A stretch of DNA of 64,000 bases from positions 55,341 through 119,340 of the forward strand of contig NZ_RZMW01000042.1 of assembly GCF_003992625.1 (NCBI RefSeq). The letters run 5' to 3'. The notes under the pieces were generated by a model that made no database searches, had not been told where the DNA came from, and saw only the letters and a list, made by a program, of their open reading frames with translations. The translations under genes and the position numbers were made by a program. Shown here one piece after another: positions 7,788 through 19,100 of the stretch. Source of the stretch: Pelagibacterium lentulum. GTDB taxonomy: Bacteria; Pseudomonadota; Alphaproteobacteria; Rhizobiales; Devosiaceae. How positions within the stretch are numbered: the first letter of the stretch is position 1; every line of letters starts with the position of its first letter.

Positions 7788-9512
7788 TCAGGCACTGACC
7801 GCCAGACGCTCAAAAACGTCCAGTTCATTTCGTGTCCCAGAACCGGTTTCCTCGAACCGGAACACATTTACAATTCGATCCAACTCGCTGGCCTGCTCCT
7901 CTGTTTGCTCGACAGCCGCGTTGGTCTCTTCAACCAGGGCAGCATTGTGCTGGGTCATTTCATCGAGTTGCCGGACCGCTGCGTTGATCTCTTCGATCGC
8001 TGCGGACTGTTCTTGGCTGGCCTTTGCAATTGCCTCGACCAGAACTGAACTTTGCTGAGCACCTTGTAAAAGTTCCATCAACTTTCCGGCTGCCTGCTCG
8101 ACGAGCTTTGCGCCACCACTGACCTCGCTCGCGCTTGCTTCAATAAGCGCTTTGACCTCAGCGGAAGCTTCGGCTGCCGATTGCGCCAACCGCCGGACTT
8201 CGATCGCGACGACGGCAAATCCCTTACCCGCCTCGCCTGCCCGCGCGGCCTCCACAGAGGCATTGAGTGCCAAAAGATTGGTCTGAAATGCTATGTCGTC
8301 AATCATGCCGATGATTGATGAGATCTTGGCCGAGGATGTCGAGATCCGCTCCATGGCCACCGTCGCATCGTCCATTACCGCGCCACCTTCTTTAGCGCCT
8401 AGCGCAAGCCGATGCACATTGGTGGCCGCCTCGTTCGCGTCCTTGGCACTGGCAACGACCGCGCCAGCCAATTGCTCCATCGTGGCCGAGGTTTCTTCTA
8501 TCGTTCCGGCCTGCCGGGTCGTGCGCCCGGACAGATCGTTAGCGCCAGAAAGCAGTTCCCCAGTTGCGGCCTTCACCGATCGCGACGTTGATCGCAGACG
8601 CATAACGATTGCGATGAGTTGGTCGAGCGATTTGTTATAGGCCAACCTAAGAGCCTCATACCGGCCGGCAAATTTTTGCTCGATGTGGCCGGTGAGATCT
8701 CCGCTGGCCATGCGCTCAAGACTTTCGACCATGAGATCGATGATCGCTTCAGCGCGTTTGCGTTCGGTAACATCTGTTGCAAACTTGATAACCTTGATCG
8801 GCACGCCCTGGGGATCGAATACCGGATTGTAGCTGGCCTGAATCCAGATATCCTTGCCATCTCGTCCAACGCGTTTGAACTCGCCTGCAACGAAGTCCCC
8901 GCGCTGCAAAGTTTCCCAGAACGTCTTATACTCGACGCTCTTGGCATATTCGGGCGCGCAGAACATCGCATGGTGCTGCCCTACGATCTCATCGTGGCGA
9001 TAGCCAAGCGCAGAAAGAAAATTTTCGTTCGCTGTCAGAATCGTGCCGTCAAGATTGAATTCGATGACGGCCTGAGAGCGGCTGATGGCGTCGACCTGCG
9101 CCCCGTGACTGATCGCTCTCAACTTCTGTTGGGTTATATCGGCCGCAAACTTGATGACACTTATGGGCTTTCCACCGCCGTCCAACAATGGGTTGTAACT
9201 GGCCTGAATCCAGATCTCGCGTCCGCCCTTGGCAACGCGCTTGAATTCTCCAGCCACAAACTCGCCTTGTCCCAGCCTATGCCAGAAGTCGCGATAGGCC
9301 TCACTTCGGGCATGATCCGGCTCAACGAACATCGAATGATGCTGCCCCACGATCTCTTCGAGTTCATACCCGGTCGCGGCGAGGAAATTGGCATTCGCCG
9401 TGCGAATTGTACCATCGAGATTAAATTCAATAACCGCCTGCGAGCGGTTGATAGCGTCAATTTTGGACGCCGCAAGCGCCCCCGCTGAATTCGCAAAAAA
9501 AGTATCAAGCAT
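7788..9512 (-). CDS. Soluble methyl-accepting chemotaxis protein with two PAS domains
   Basis: 574 residues and no membrane segment, so a cytoplasmic sensor. Two PAS-PAC units at about 19-131 and 141-253 are close copies: both begin [17 protein letters not shown] and both contain [15 protein letters not shown] and [14 protein letters not shown]-like linker ([11 protein letters not shown] near 275) follows, then the signalling hairpin tip [20 protein letters not shown] around 400 and a C-terminal coiled coil. The layout matches Aer/BdlA-type energy or redox receptors; no haem or FAD ligand can be assigned with certainty. No CheWRBpentapeptide is evident at the C-terminus. Stand-alone gene with no che genes nearby. 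Confidence 0.92.
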   Translation of the reverse strand: MLDTFFANSAGALAASKIDAINRSQAVIEFNLDGTIRTANANFLAATGYELEEIVGQHHSMFVEPDHARSEAYRDFWHRLGQGEFVAGEFKRVAKGGREIWIQASYNPLLDGGGKPISVIKFAADITQQKLRAISHGAQVDAISRSQAVIEFNLDGTILTANENFLSALGYRHDEIVGQHHAMFCAPEYAKSVEYKTFWETLQRGDFVAGEFKRVGRDGKDIWIQASYNPVFDPQGVPIKVIKFATDVTERKRAEAIIDLMVESLERMASGDLTGHIEQKFAGRYEALRLAYNKSLDQLIAIVMRLRSTSRSVKAATGELLSGANDLSGRTTRQAGTIEETSATMEQLAGAVVASAKDANEAATNVHRLALGAKEGGAVMDDATVAMERISTSSAKISSIIGMIDDIAFQTNLLALNASVEAARAGEAGKGFAVVAIEVRRLAQSAAEASAEVKALIEASASEVSGGAKLVEQAAGKLMELLQGAQQSSVLVEAIAKASQEQSAAIEEINAAVRQLDEMTQHNAALVEETNAAVEQTEEQASELDRIVNVFRFEETGSGTRNELDVFERLAVSA

Positions 9513-9650
9513 TCTTCGGCCCCGCTCCGAATGTATGCAAATTACAAAATAGGAGTGAAGAATAATAACCCTTGGTTAAACTGTACTACACAACCAGATT
9601 AAGCGATTCTGCGTACCGGAACCCTCAACAAACCCCTGACAAGAACAATA

Positions 9651-9679
9651 AAAAAGGGCTGCAAACCGCAGCCCTTTTT
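9651..9679 (-). terminator. Rho-independent terminator after ftsH
   Basis: AAAAAGGGCTGC-AAACC-GCAGCCCTTTTT, a perfect stem with U/A tracts on both sides, 21 nt past the ftsH stop. Confidence 0.92.
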
Positions 9680-9700
9680 AAGTGTGCAAAAGCAGTGCGC

Positions 9701-11632
<1,932 letters not shown>

Positions 11633-11763
11633 TAATCCTGTCCTGAATCGGCCCGGGAGCATCCCCCTCATGCCGTAATAAGTGCCCCGAATGTAAGGCG
11701 GTCATTCTGGCGATACAAGGGCACTGCCCCGCGCGAATGGCCGCATAGAGGACTTTTAATGCT

Positions 11764-13014
11764 TCAGGTTAACGCAAGATGGGCAAGTGCGATCCCACCA
11801 CGGAGCGTTTTTGTGCCTAAAGCTTGAATTTCACCCGCGTCCGAAACCACTTGCGGCGCAGCGCGAAGCGCGGCGACCGGAACGTCTGGCTCGTAACCGA
11901 GTATAGTCCTAAAAGCGCGCCGTGTCATATCACACGCTGGTGCAACGCTCAGCCCAGGTCTATCGGCGCAAATTCGGAATCGCTGATCCCAGACAATGGC
12001 TTGACCGGGTCGAAGCTCAGTCGAAGCCGGCTCCATGCGCCCAACTTCCCGATAAACAAGAATCCGATTGCAATCCGCCTCAATAACCGCCCCCCCAAGC
12101 GTTACACGAGCAAACCTCGGCTGCGCGAGAAGGCCCGCCAGATCCTCTATCGCACCTAACGACCGCATCATACGTCCCGATCCATGTTGGATCGCCCGCG
12201 AAAGCACACGCATTGCAACTTCAGGGTGAGCGTCATCAAATACGCTTCGGGAAACCGAGAAAACGCCAAATGCATCGCAACGTATATGGGACGCCCATAA
12301 AGCGCTGGTCTCCCGTTCCGCGAGATCATCGATCCTTGCCATTCTGGCGGCAAGAGTGGCCAGCCGCTCCTGCGTCAATCCAAGCCCCGCCATGCCCGGC
12401 ATGGCCTGGCGCCAGCGTACACGCTCGTATTCGCTGTCCGCATTGGAAGGATCGGTAGCCGCATCCCAGCCAGCGGCTTCAACTGCCTTGCGCAGATGAG
12501 CAGCCTCAAGGTCCAGCAGCGGCCTGAACACCCTAACGCCCTCCGGCTCGGCAAATCTGCGCATTCCGGCAAGGCCGCCCACCCCACTGCCATGCGCCAT
12601 GCGCATCAGGATGGTTTCAGCCTGATCGTCGCGGTGATGAGCAGTCAGCAGAATGTTGACATCATCATGCGCCATCGCCGCCCCCATCAGCCGGTAGCGC
12701 ACTTGCCGCGCCGCTGCCTGTATTCCGGCTTCAGGCTTGGGATCGTCCCAGCGCAGAATGCGCGCTTCCAGCCCAAGGCTGGCCGCATACCCTTCAACCA
12801 TTTCCGCTTCGGCCGCAGATTCGGGGCGCAGACGATGATCGACTGTATAAACGATAAGCTGAGGGCCAGTCGGATCGCTCTTTGTCCATCGCGCCGCAAG
12901 CAGCATCAGCGCAAGTGAATCGGGCCCGCCAGATACTGCGAGCCCGAGCTTTTTTTCTCCAGCAACCGGCGTGAACAAGCCAGCAGGATTTACAATCATG
13001 TCTTGGGTCAGCAC
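11764..13014 (-). CDS. tilS: tRNA(Ile)-lysidine synthase
   Basis: Ligates lysine to C34 of the CAU anticodon tRNA-Ile2, so it reads AUA; essential. The PP-loop motif LAVSGGPDSLALMLLA is near residue 24; TAHHRDDQAETILMR near 125 and GGLAGM are typical. 416 residues from GTG 13014, which overlaps the cpoB stop by 7 nt and suggests translational coupling; ATG 12999 is the alternative (411 residues). No strong Shine-Dalgarno precedes either. It sits between cpoB and ftsH, the usual alphaproteobacterial order. Confidence 0.93.
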   Translation of the reverse strand: MLTQDMIVNPAGLFTPVAGEKKLGLAVSGGPDSLALMLLAARWTKSDPTGPQLIVYTVDHRLRPESAAEAEMVEGYAASLGLEARILRWDDPKPEAGIQAAARQVRYRLMGAAMAHDDVNILLTAHHRDDQAETILMRMAHGSGVGGLAGMRRFAEPEGVRVFRPLLDLEAAHLRKAVEAAGWDAATDPSNADSEYERVRWRQAMPGMAGLGLTQERLATLAARMARIDDLAERETSALWASHIRCDAFGVFSVSRSVFDDAHPEVAMRVLSRAIQHGSGRMMRSLGAIEDLAGLLAQPRFARVTLGGAVIEADCNRILVYREVGRMEPASTELRPGQAIVWDQRFRICADRPGLSVAPACDMTRRAFRTILGYEPDVPVAALRAAPQVVSDAGEIQALGTKTLRGGIALAHLALT

Positions 13015-13976
13015 CCGGCCCGGACCTGCTCTGCAACCACCCGGTCACGGAAGGCCTCCGTGGAATCGGGATAGCGTCGCAGAACTTCACCATAGGTGCG
13101 GCAGGCCGTATCGAACTCGCCTGCACCATGGAGCGCAACGCCCAGTTTGAGCAGAATATCGGGCGCGCGCGTGGAGGTCGGGTAGCGCTCGAAACCCGTC
13201 AGCAAAACGTCCGCCGCTTCGTCGTAGGCACCGCGCTCGATCAGGGAATCGCCGAGCCAGTAGGTAGCATCGGGTGCTTGCCCATGATCGGGATAACTGG
13301 CAACGAACTGGCGGAACTGATCCTCGGCAAAAGCACGCTCCCCGCGCACGATCGCCTCGTATCCGGCCTGATATTGGGCGTTTGCATCGCCTTGACTTGG
13401 CATTTCACCATTAGGATCGAAGCTGAAGTCTAGCGGTGTCGATGGTGCAGTGGAACCGAGGGGGCCTTCCGGCGGCCCGAGGACCACGCCATCAGGGCCA
13501 TAAACCTGACTTGCGTAAAGATCATCGTCTGTGCCGATATAGGTATCTTCACCCAGAATATCTTCATCGCCAACCAGCACAGGCTCACCGGAAGAAATCG
13601 GACCGGTCATAATCTGTTCGGAAGACTGTGTTTCAGGCGGTAACACTTCGGTCGGCATCGCGCCGCCGTTTGAGGTTACCGCCTCAGTTTCCCCCAGGCC
13701 TCCGCCCTCCAGCTGCTGAAAGCGGTACTCATTGTCTTCCTGAATGCGCTCCAGCAGCGTTTGCAACTGGGTAAGCTGAAATTGCATGCCTTCCATCTGG
13801 CCGGTATAGATCCGCACCTGCTCTTCAAGCTGGTCGATGCGCACCTGAAGCGCTGCGATATCGCTGCTTTGCCCTTGCCCGGGCAAGGCGAGCGCAACGG
13901 ACAGAACACCCGCTGCCGCCAAGACAGCGGCTGGTCGCCGCCAATTGGCCAAAACCGAAACTGCACTATTTGACAC
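13008..13976 (-). CDS. cpoB: Cell division coordinator CpoB (YbgF)
   Basis: Periplasmic Tol-associated protein that links outer-membrane constriction with peptidoglycan synthesis. 322 residues: signal peptide (ends near ALPGQGQS), a trimerising coiled coil at about 38-90 (IAALQVRIDQLEEQVRI...), an acidic, low-complexity linker rich in Gly/Asp/Pro, then TPR repeats at about 200-322 (YQAGYEAIVRGERAFAEDQF; YWLGDSLIERGAYDEAADV). The start is GTG 13976, with AAGGAG 9 nt upstream; a longer frame has no ribosome-binding site. It follows pal after the strong terminator at 14049-14087, so it may have its own promoter. Confidence 0.93.
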   Translation of the reverse strand: MSNSAVSVLANWRRPAAVLAAAGVLSVALALPGQGQSSDIAALQVRIDQLEEQVRIYTGQMEGMQFQLTQLQTLLERIQEDNEYRFQQLEGGGLGETEAVTSNGGAMPTEVLPPETQSSEQIMTGPISSGEPVLVGDEDILGEDTYIGTDDDLYASQVYGPDGVVLGPPEGPLGSTAPSTPLDFSFDPNGEMPSQGDANAQYQAGYEAIVRGERAFAEDQFRQFVASYPDHGQAPDATYWLGDSLIERGAYDEAADVLLTGFERYPTSTRAPDILLKLGVALHGAGEFDTACRTYGEVLRRYPDSTEAFRDRVVAEQVRAGC

Positions 13977-14048
13977 TGTAGAAATCTCCTTTTTGCAGTC
14001 GCGATAGCCGCGCCGCAAGATCACATGCCTCTATAACGCGATTTTGGC

Positions 14049-14087
14049 AAAAAAGAAGCGCCGGGACCAGATACGCGGTCCCGGCGC
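14049..14087 (-). terminator. Strong rho-independent terminator after pal
   Basis: Minus-strand RNA forms a perfect 11-bp stem, GCGCCGGGACC with GGTCCCGGCGC, then a U-rich tail (UUCUUUUUU). It separates pal from cpoB transcription, or attenuates it. Confidence 0.92.
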
Positions 14088-14121
14088 TATGCCTCCAGTA
14101 ACAGGAAAGGTCTGTGACCGG

Positions 14122-14625
14122 TTAGTTTGTCAGCACTGTGACGCCACGGCGGTTTTGTGACCAGCACGAGATATCGTTACAAACGGCCACCGGACGCTCC
14201 TTGCCATAGGATACCGAAGATATGCGATTTGCCGGAATGCCACGCGAAACGAGATAGTTTACAACCGCTGTTCCGCGGCGCGCACCGAGGGCGATATTGT
14301 ATTCGCGGGTGCCGCGTTCGTCCGCATGACCTTCGATCACGATGCGATATTGCGGATAACGCTGCAGCCATTGTGCCTGCTTGTCGAGCGTCGCCTGTGC
14401 TTCCGATGTCAGAACCGAGGAATCGGTTTCAAAGAAAACACGGTCACCGACCGAAACGAGGAACTCTTGCTGGCTGCCGGGCGCTCCGCCGCCAATACCG
14501 CCCTGTCCGGGCTCAAGGTTGCCAACACCGGTGGATGGAGTGCGCGCGCACGCGGCCACCACGACCAGCAGCGCCACCAACAGAAAGCCTTTGCCAAGGC
14601 GAAGAAGGGGCATAGTCGAACCCAT
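14122..14625 (-). CDS. pal: Peptidoglycan-associated lipoprotein Pal
   Basis: Outer-membrane lipoprotein that binds peptidoglycan and interacts with TolB/TolA during cell constriction. 167 residues: lipobox VVAAC near residue 25, a Gly-rich linker, and an OmpA-like domain from about residue 60 with FETDSSVLTSEAQATL and the peptidoglycan-binding IEGHADERGTREYNIALG stretch. ATG 14625 is chosen, with GGAG upstream; ATG 14613 is possible. Unusually, tolB is not adjacent: a YcaQ-type gene lies between. Confidence 0.96.
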   Translation of the reverse strand: MGSTMPLLRLGKGFLLVALLVVVAACARTPSTGVGNLEPGQGGIGGGAPGSQQEFLVSVGDRVFFETDSSVLTSEAQATLDKQAQWLQRYPQYRIVIEGHADERGTREYNIALGARRGTAVVNYLVSRGIPANRISSVSYGKERPVAVCNDISCWSQNRRGVTVLTN

Positions 14626-14798
14626 AGCGAAATCAGCTCCAAAAAAGGAAAATTGTAGTGAACCCTTTTACACCGCGTTATCTTAACCGCTGGTGTGTTA
14701 TTAGGGTTAATCTGCGCTTAATCGGGCACAAATGGGGCACCAACCGGCCTGTTTGGCATGCCCCGATACGGGACATGTCAAGTGTTGCTCGTTTGCAT

Positions 14799-15959
14799 CT
14801 AAGGTTGTTCGGCGATACGGCTCAGATCGAGCCTCTCACAGCCATTGAACGCGGCAAAGCTCTGCAGTTCGTCTCTCAGCGCCGGCAAAAACTTCTCAAT
14901 GTCTTTCACGCCAGCCTCAAAATGCAGGCTCAAAACCTCGAATCGCCCCTCCGCCCGGTGCGCCTTGCAATCCGCCCGACCGACAAAATCGCCGCCATAA
15001 AGGATCGGCAGGCAAAAGTAGCCAAAAACCCGCTTGGGTGCAGGAACGTAACATTCGAGGCGATACTCGAAGTCGAACAATGCGCTCAACCGGTCTCGGT
15101 GGATCACGGCATTGTCAAAAGGCGACAGAATCTGCGCGCGGCGCGGAACGCGCGACACGCTTTCAAGCGCCTCGACATCGACATACGCAGTCACCCCATC
15201 AAGGCAGTCGAGCGGCTCGATTACCCCGGCTGCAACATGCGCATCGACAATCTGGCGCATTGCCTCCCGGATGGGCTTACCCGTTTTCAAGTGCAAAAGC
15301 TGCTTGAGAGTAAAAACCCCATGCGCCCTGCGCGTGGTATCGAACAGAAACTGTGCGTACTCATTCAATGTGGGTTCACTCAGATCGACCCCCTCGGGCA
15401 AGCAACGCTCGGCAAGATCATAAACCTTCTCCATGCCATTGCGTTCGGAGATCATCAAATCGCCTTGCATGAACAACTTGTCGAGCGCACGCCGCCCCGG
15501 TCCCCAGTTCCACCAGCTTCCGTTTTGGCTCTTGGTGCCCGTCTCGATATCGCGTATCCGCAAGGGCCCCTCCGCTCGGACACGCGCCATAATCTCATCC
15601 ATCAAGCGCGTATCGGTATCGGCCAGATAACGATGTTCACCCCTGCGGATCGCGTTCATGCGGGGCAGCGCGAAGCGATAGTCGCGCATCGGCAGATAGG
15701 ATGCCGCGTGAAACCAATATTCGAAAATCTGTCTTTTGCGCGTCAGCGCGTTCAGATGCGCCGTCTCATAGCCCGGCACGCGGTTCCACAGAACATGGTG
15801 ATGGGCGCGCGCAACCACCGCAAGGGTGTCGATCTGCACATAGCCCAAATGTTCAATGGCATTACGCGTTCCGGTCAGCCCGGTTCCGAAGAGCTTTTTC
15901 GACGCCAGTCCCTGCCGTCCCAGTACCAGCCGCCGCAATTGTGCAATTGTCGCCTGCAT
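14799..15959 (-). CDS. YcaQ/AlkX-type winged-helix DNA glycosylase (HTH_42)
   Basis: 386 residues across the whole HTH_42 fold. Members of this family excise bulky or interstrand-crosslinked bases. The catalytic Q-phi-D type motif is present as YVQIDTLAVVARAHHHVLWNRV near residue 40-60; other family blocks are FEYWFHAASYLP, WNWGPGRRALDKLF, and LSPFDNAVIHRDR near 285. ATG 15959 has a GGGGGA Shine-Dalgarno; a GTG 27 nt upstream is less likely. It sits between tolB and pal on the same strand, an odd place for a repair gene. Confidence 0.87.
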   Translation of the reverse strand: MQATIAQLRRLVLGRQGLASKKLFGTGLTGTRNAIEHLGYVQIDTLAVVARAHHHVLWNRVPGYETAHLNALTRKRQIFEYWFHAASYLPMRDYRFALPRMNAIRRGEHRYLADTDTRLMDEIMARVRAEGPLRIRDIETGTKSQNGSWWNWGPGRRALDKLFMQGDLMISERNGMEKVYDLAERCLPEGVDLSEPTLNEYAQFLFDTTRRAHGVFTLKQLLHLKTGKPIREAMRQIVDAHVAAGVIEPLDCLDGVTAYVDVEALESVSRVPRRAQILSPFDNAVIHRDRLSALFDFEYRLECYVPAPKRVFGYFCLPILYGGDFVGRADCKAHRAEGRFEVLSLHFEAGVKDIEKFLPALRDELQSFAAFNGCERLDLSRIAEQP

Positions 15960-16085
15960 AGTCCCCCAATATCGTTCGTGCTGCACCCACCAAATGTTCT
16001 ATATATGTTCTCATCGCAGCGCAAGAAAATCGGGGCCACTTTTGAGCAGCCCCGACGCATATTTTTGCCAATCAAGCTATGCAGG

Positions 16086-17393
16086 TTACGACAGAAGCGG
16101 GGACCATGTCGGATCAGACGCAAAGCCTTCAGTTGGGATACGACGCTCGTTGCGGCCCCAGACGTCAATAGCGTAAAGACGTGGGCCGTCATTGCCGCCT
16201 GGATCGCGGAAGAACATCAGAACGCTTCCGTTTGGCGCCCATGTGGGACCTTCTGCGTGATAGCTGGTGGCAAGGATGCGCTCGCCACTGCCATCGGGCC
16301 GCATGACACCAATGGAGAACTGCCCACCAGACATGCGTGTAAATGCAATGAGATCGCCCTTGGGCGACCAGACCGGGGTTGAGTACGATCCATCACCATA
16401 GGAAATGCGTTCGGCGCCTCCACCATTGGCACCCATCACATAAATTTGGGGGCGACCGCCGCGATCCGATTCAAAAACCACCCGTGAACCATCCGGTGAA
16501 TAGGACGGGGAGGTGTCAATCGCTGAACCATTGGTCAAGGCAACCGGCTGGGACCCGCCAATATCGAGCGCGTAAAGATTTGTCGCGGCCCCCTGCGTCA
16601 CCGAGAAGGCGAGCCGGCGGCTGTCGGGAGAAAAGCGCGGTGCAAAGCTCATCTGCCCGAACCGGCCGATCGCTTGGGTCTGGCCCGTTGCCAGATTGAG
16701 CAGATAAATGCCCGACGAGTTGGGACCATCAAAGGTCATATACGCAACCAGTTGTCCGTTCGGCGAAATGCGCGGGGTAATCGCGGCAAGCCGGCCGTCG
16801 GTCAGGTAGCGATTGTTGTGCCCGTCCTGATCCATGATCGCCAGGCGCTTTACACGGTTGGCCTTTGGCCCGCTTTCGGCAACATAAACAACGCGGGTAT
16901 CGAAATATCCCGTTTCCCCTGTCAGGCCGGTATAGATGGCGTCGGAGGCCATATGGGCAATCCGGCGCCAATTGCTGGCATCTGCGCCATAGGACTTGCC
17001 CGAAACCTGCTGGCCCGCAGTTGTATCCCACACACGCAGGCTGGATTGGATCTGGCCACCGCGATTGACCTCGCCCATAACGACCGCATCGGCGCCGGTG
17101 CCGCGCCAGCCCGCAAATTCAGGGGTAGCATTGGCATTGCCCACACGCTGGGGATAGCCAGCGGGATCGACAAGCCGGAAAAGCCCGGAGCTGACGAGGT
17201 TATTGCGCACCACTTGAGCGACCTCCGCCCCAAAGCTGGGATCCTGCGACGCGAAGTCGGGGACGGCAATGGGCAGCGGCGTGAAATTGCCGCCTGAAAC
17301 GGTGATCTGTACAAGGGCCGATGCCGGACCGGTTGCGGCCAGCATGGCTGCGCCGGACAGGCCCAGTTGCAAAGCGGCTCTGCGGGTCAACAT
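16086..17393 (-). CDS. tolB: Tol-Pal system beta-propeller protein TolB
   Basis: Periplasmic protein that cycles between TolA and Pal. 435 residues from ATG 17393 (AGAG at proper spacing; ATG 17399 is also open). The signal peptide LTRRAALQLGLSGAAMLAA contains RRxxLxL, so Tat export is possible. The N-terminal domain at about 30-150 is followed by a six-bladed propeller with repeated SPDGxR/SPxG-L motifs (ISPNGQLVAYM, FSPDSRRLAFSV, YSPDGSRVVFES, WSPKGDLIAFTR, WAPNGSVLMFF). It lies 121 nt downstream of tolA. Confidence 0.96.
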   Translation of the reverse strand: MLTRRAALQLGLSGAAMLAATGPASALVQITVSGGNFTPLPIAVPDFASQDPSFGAEVAQVVRNNLVSSGLFRLVDPAGYPQRVGNANATPEFAGWRGTGADAVVMGEVNRGGQIQSSLRVWDTTAGQQVSGKSYGADASNWRRIAHMASDAIYTGLTGETGYFDTRVVYVAESGPKANRVKRLAIMDQDGHNNRYLTDGRLAAITPRISPNGQLVAYMTFDGPNSSGIYLLNLATGQTQAIGRFGQMSFAPRFSPDSRRLAFSVTQGAATNLYALDIGGSQPVALTNGSAIDTSPSYSPDGSRVVFESDRGGRPQIYVMGANGGGAERISYGDGSYSTPVWSPKGDLIAFTRMSGGQFSIGVMRPDGSGERILATSYHAEGPTWAPNGSVLMFFRDPGGNDGPRLYAIDVWGRNERRIPTEGFASDPTWSPLLS

Positions 17394-17513
17394 GGTCATC
17401 TCTTTGGTGTCTCCGTTAATCGCGTGGCTTTCTTACTCAGATTGGTCACGCCGATAATTGTTTGGGTCTCTTACCCGCCAATCGTGACCGAAAATCGATT
17501 GGAGGAATGATTT

Positions 17514-18632
17514 TTACAAGTCTCTTGGATCGAATGTTACATCGACTTGCTGCCAGGAGTCGTATTTGTCTGCCGGCAACATTGTATAAGGACCGCATTG
17601 CTGCACAGCACGCTGGGCGGCCATTGCGGTCGTTCTGACAAGATCGTCAGTAATCGCAGACCGGATCTCCGGCTGCCCGACTACCGAACCATTTGGGCTG
17701 AGTGAAACGAGCAACCTTACCGTAAGCCCATCGCTGCTCATCGCCGCAATCGGCGGATTCCAGCACCGGCGCATGGCGGCAGCCAAGGCATCCTGCTCCG
17801 ATTGGGACAACCGGGCAGCTTGTCCCGTCGGACGGCCGAGAGCCTGCTGACCGCCCTGGCCGGTTGTTGCGCCGCGCGAGGTTTCATTGTTGATGATGTC
17901 CTCGATGCGGTCAGCCCGCTCCTGCGTCTCGTTGGTGCTGGCAACTTGCTGGCGTTGCTGCTCTTGCCGCTGTTGCTCCTGCCTCTGCTGTTCTTGCCGC
18001 TGCTGTTCCTGGCGTTGCTGTTCAGCCCGTCGCGCCGCTTCCTGCTGACGCTGATAGTCGGAGCGCAACTGGGCAAGATTGGTCGGCGTCTGCGGCGGCA
18101 CAGGGGGCGGCGGAGCTGTTTCCTGCGGCTCGGCGGGGGCTTGTGGTTCTACAACCATTTCAGGTTCGCTCTCAATCGGCTCAGGTGCGGGTGCCGGCTC
18201 GGGCTCGGGCGCTGGCACAGGCTCAGGGCGGGAAACCGGCGGCGGTGGCGGGGTGGGTTCTGGCTGAGGCTCGGGTTCCGGCTGCGGCTCAGGTTCCGGC
18301 GCCGGTTCGGGCGCTGGCGCGGTCTGGACCGTTGGAGCTGGGGAAGGATCTGGCGTAACTTCCGGCGTCGGCTGATCCTGCTCTGTATTGCCCGTCCGCT
18401 GCGCCAGTTCTGCCGGCGCGTCCGATTCAACCGCAGACGGTGTTTCAGTGTCCAGGACATTGCTATCGAGAGTGCCGACCCGAATGGCCGAAAATTCTTC
18501 CATCGGGACGATATCGACCGCTATCGATTCCATCATGGTCGTATCGAGTTGACGCGCGCCGGTCAGATTGATCAAGCCCAACCCGATCAGGGTCACATGG
18601 GCAAGCACCGATACGGTGGTCCCGACGCGCAT
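17514..18632 (-). CDS. tolA: TolA-like energy-transducing protein
   Basis: Inner-membrane anchor that carries the TolQR force across the periplasm. 372 residues: TM at about 5-24; a long Pro/Glu-rich segment (about 80-175, PEPEP-type repeats); an E/Q/R-rich segment with five EQQRQ repeats (about 200-225); and a C-terminal TonB/TolA-like domain with CWNPPIAAM near 295 and a second Cys in QQCGPYTML, which may form a disulfide. It starts 3 nt after the tolR stop. Confidence 0.92.
   Translation of the reverse strand: MRVGTTVSVLAHVTLIGLGLINLTGARQLDTTMMESIAVDIVPMEEFSAIRVGTLDSNVLDTETPSAVESDAPAELAQRTGNTEQDQPTPEVTPDPSPAPTVQTAPAPEPAPEPEPQPEPEPQPEPTPPPPPVSRPEPVPAPEPEPAPAPEPIESEPEMVVEPQAPAEPQETAPPPPVPPQTPTNLAQLRSDYQRQQEAARRAEQQRQEQQRQEQQRQEQQRQEQQRQQVASTNETQERADRIEDIINNETSRGATTGQGGQQALGRPTGQAARLSQSEQDALAAAMRRCWNPPIAAMSSDGLTVRLLVSLSPNGSVVGQPEIRSAITDDLVRTTAMAAQRAVQQCGPYTMLPADKYDSWQQVDVTFDPRDL
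17948..18023. repeat. 15-bp in-frame tandem repeat in tolA (EQQRQ x5)
   Basis: Five consecutive 15-nt units, each encoding EQQRQ, with synonymous drift. Such arrays vary in copy number by slippage and would alter TolA arm length. Confidence 0.85.
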
Positions 18633-18635
18633 GAT

Positions 18636-19100
18636 TTATTGCCCCACGCCCTGTGCAGGGGCTTGTTCGGTGATCAGACCGATGCGGGAATATCCTGCGC
18701 CCGAAAGCGCGCCCATGACCTGCATGACCATGCCATAATTTGCCGTTGCATCTCCGCGCACATAAACCCTGCTTTCCGTGTCGCCATTGGCCTCGCTGGC
18801 GACAGCGGCGACCAGACCATCGACGCCAACCTGATCATCGCCGACATAGATGATACCGTCCGGCGTGACCGAAACCGTGATCGGGGTACGTGGCGTTTCC
18901 ATTTCGCGCGCTTGGGTCTGCGGCAGATCAATCGCAACGCCCACTGTCATCATGGGTGCGGCGACCATGAAAACGATAAGCAGCACCAACACCACGTCCA
19001 CAAAGGGCGTGACGTTGATTTCGCTCATCAGCCCGCCGCGACTGCCGCGTCTGCGTCGTCCTCCGCCGCCGCGACCGCCACCTGCAACACCCATACCCAT
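18636..19100 (-). CDS. tolR: TolR, ExbD/TolR family stator protein
   Basis: Single-pass inner-membrane partner of TolQ in the proton-driven Tol motor. 154 residues: a Gly/Arg-rich N-terminus, the conserved SEINVTPFVDVVLVLLIVFMV segment at about 26-46 with the essential proton-carrying Asp (FVD), and a periplasmic domain at about 60-145. Its ATG shares one base with the tolQ stop (TAATG). Confidence 0.96.
   Translation of the reverse strand: MGMGVAGGGRGGGGRRRRGSRGGLMSEINVTPFVDVVLVLLIVFMVAAPMMTVGVAIDLPQTQAREMETPRTPITVSVTPDGIIYVGDDQVGVDGLVAAVASEANGDTESRVYVRGDATANYGMVMQVMGALSGAGYSRIGLITEQAPAQGVGQ

Noticed and set aside
14658-16382. A 574-codon plus-strand frame
   Set aside because: It runs antisense to the YcaQ gene and the end of tolB; no domain is visible.
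17948-18330. Regular repeats in tolA as a possible CRISPR array
   Set aside because: They are in-frame codon repeats without spacers and encode EQQRQ and PEPEP units.
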